Shown piece after piece: positions 5,935 through 6,129 of a stretch of 6,129 bases of DNA. Source of the DNA: Paracoccaceae bacterium (GTDB lineage: Bacteria > Pseudomonadota > Alphaproteobacteria > Rhodobacterales > Rhodobacteraceae); the NCBI GenBank assembly GCA_012036325.1, contig JAAUPC010000219.1, positions 1 to 6,129 of the forward strand. The letters run 5' to 3'. The position numbers were made by a program, and so were the translations under genes. The notes beneath the pieces were generated by a model, which was not told the DNA's origin, did not search any database, and saw nothing but the letters and a program-made list of their open reading frames with translations. The stretch's first letter is position 1, and each line of letters starts with the position of its first letter.

Positions 5935-6129
5935 GACGGCGGGTCTATTGGTGCTGCTGGCCGGAACGGCTCCGCTTGCCGCGCAAGAGGGCGGCGGCCC
6001 CTTGTCGGCCATCGACTGGTTGTCGCAATCGGTGGCGACCCCGGCAAGCGAAGATACCGGCGGCATCGCGATGGCGATTGATGAGCCGCCAGTGACCGGC
6101 CAGGGCGGCGCGCTGCCGCAGCCGGTGGC
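5924..6129 (+). CDS. Secreted protein, N-terminal part (runs off the window)
   Basis: An open frame starts at ATG 5924, inside the last codons of the small membrane-protein gene but in another frame, and stays open to the window end (68 codons plus two bases). The start MRIKTAGLLVLLAGTAPLAAQ is a clear Sec signal peptide with probable cleavage after PLAA or PLAAQ. The mature part begins EGGGPLSAIDWLSQSV and then becomes rich in Ala, Gly, Pro and acidic residues, as in a flexible linker before a folded domain that lies beyond the window. The ribosome would arrive by coupling from the upstream overlapping gene; no separate strong ribosome site is seen. The protein is extracytoplasmic; its function cannot be told from this part. 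Confidence 0.75.
   Translation, partial: MRIKTAGLLVLLAGTAPLAAQEGGGPLSAIDWLSQSVATPASEDTGGIAMAIDEPPVTGQGGALPQPV

Overview
The window looks like chromosomal DNA of a GC-rich alphaproteobacterium, most likely of the Rhodobacteraceae/Paracoccaceae. This rests on the high GC content, the aroK-aroB pair beside a small membrane-protein gene, and the character of the encoded proteins. No database search was possible, so the assignment is inference.

Layout. Positions 1-73 hold the first codons of a leftward FAD-binding oxidoreductase. A promoter-like pair and a complete tRNA-Gln(UUG) follow at 134-249. Next is a rightward small lipoprotein gene (292-741). Positions 742-1044 carry no intact gene, only a hairpin and what looks like a decayed IS30-type transposase tail. 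Then come two divergent genes 66 bp apart: a leftward CAP/SCP-domain lipoprotein (1045-1539) and a rightward outer-membrane barrel protein resembling SLAM/DUF560, the surface lipoprotein assembly modifiers (1606-2811). Immediately after the barrel gene lies a broken second copy of the 3' end of the first lipoprotein gene (about 2819-2978; 114 of 126 bases identical in the core). A membrane-anchored alpha/beta hydrolase (3018-3956) follows and ends tail-to-tail with aroB. The leftward aroK-aroB operon (5613 to 3953) supplies two shikimate-pathway steps, but aroK is split by an apparent one-base deletion near 5412. At the right edge, a 44-residue membrane protein (5800-5934) overlaps by 11 nt the start of a secreted protein that runs off the window (5924-6129).

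Interpretation. The CAP-lipoprotein/SLAM-like pair sits exactly between two direct copies of a lipoprotein 3' end, with a possible transposase remnant on one side. It therefore looks like a small cassette that arrived by insertion or was trapped by a duplication. The CAP protein has a lipobox followed by a Gly/Ser linker, so it is an attractive candidate client of the divergently encoded SLAM-like protein. The two would form a compact surface-lipoprotein export pair. This link is inferred from gene context and is not proven by the sequence.
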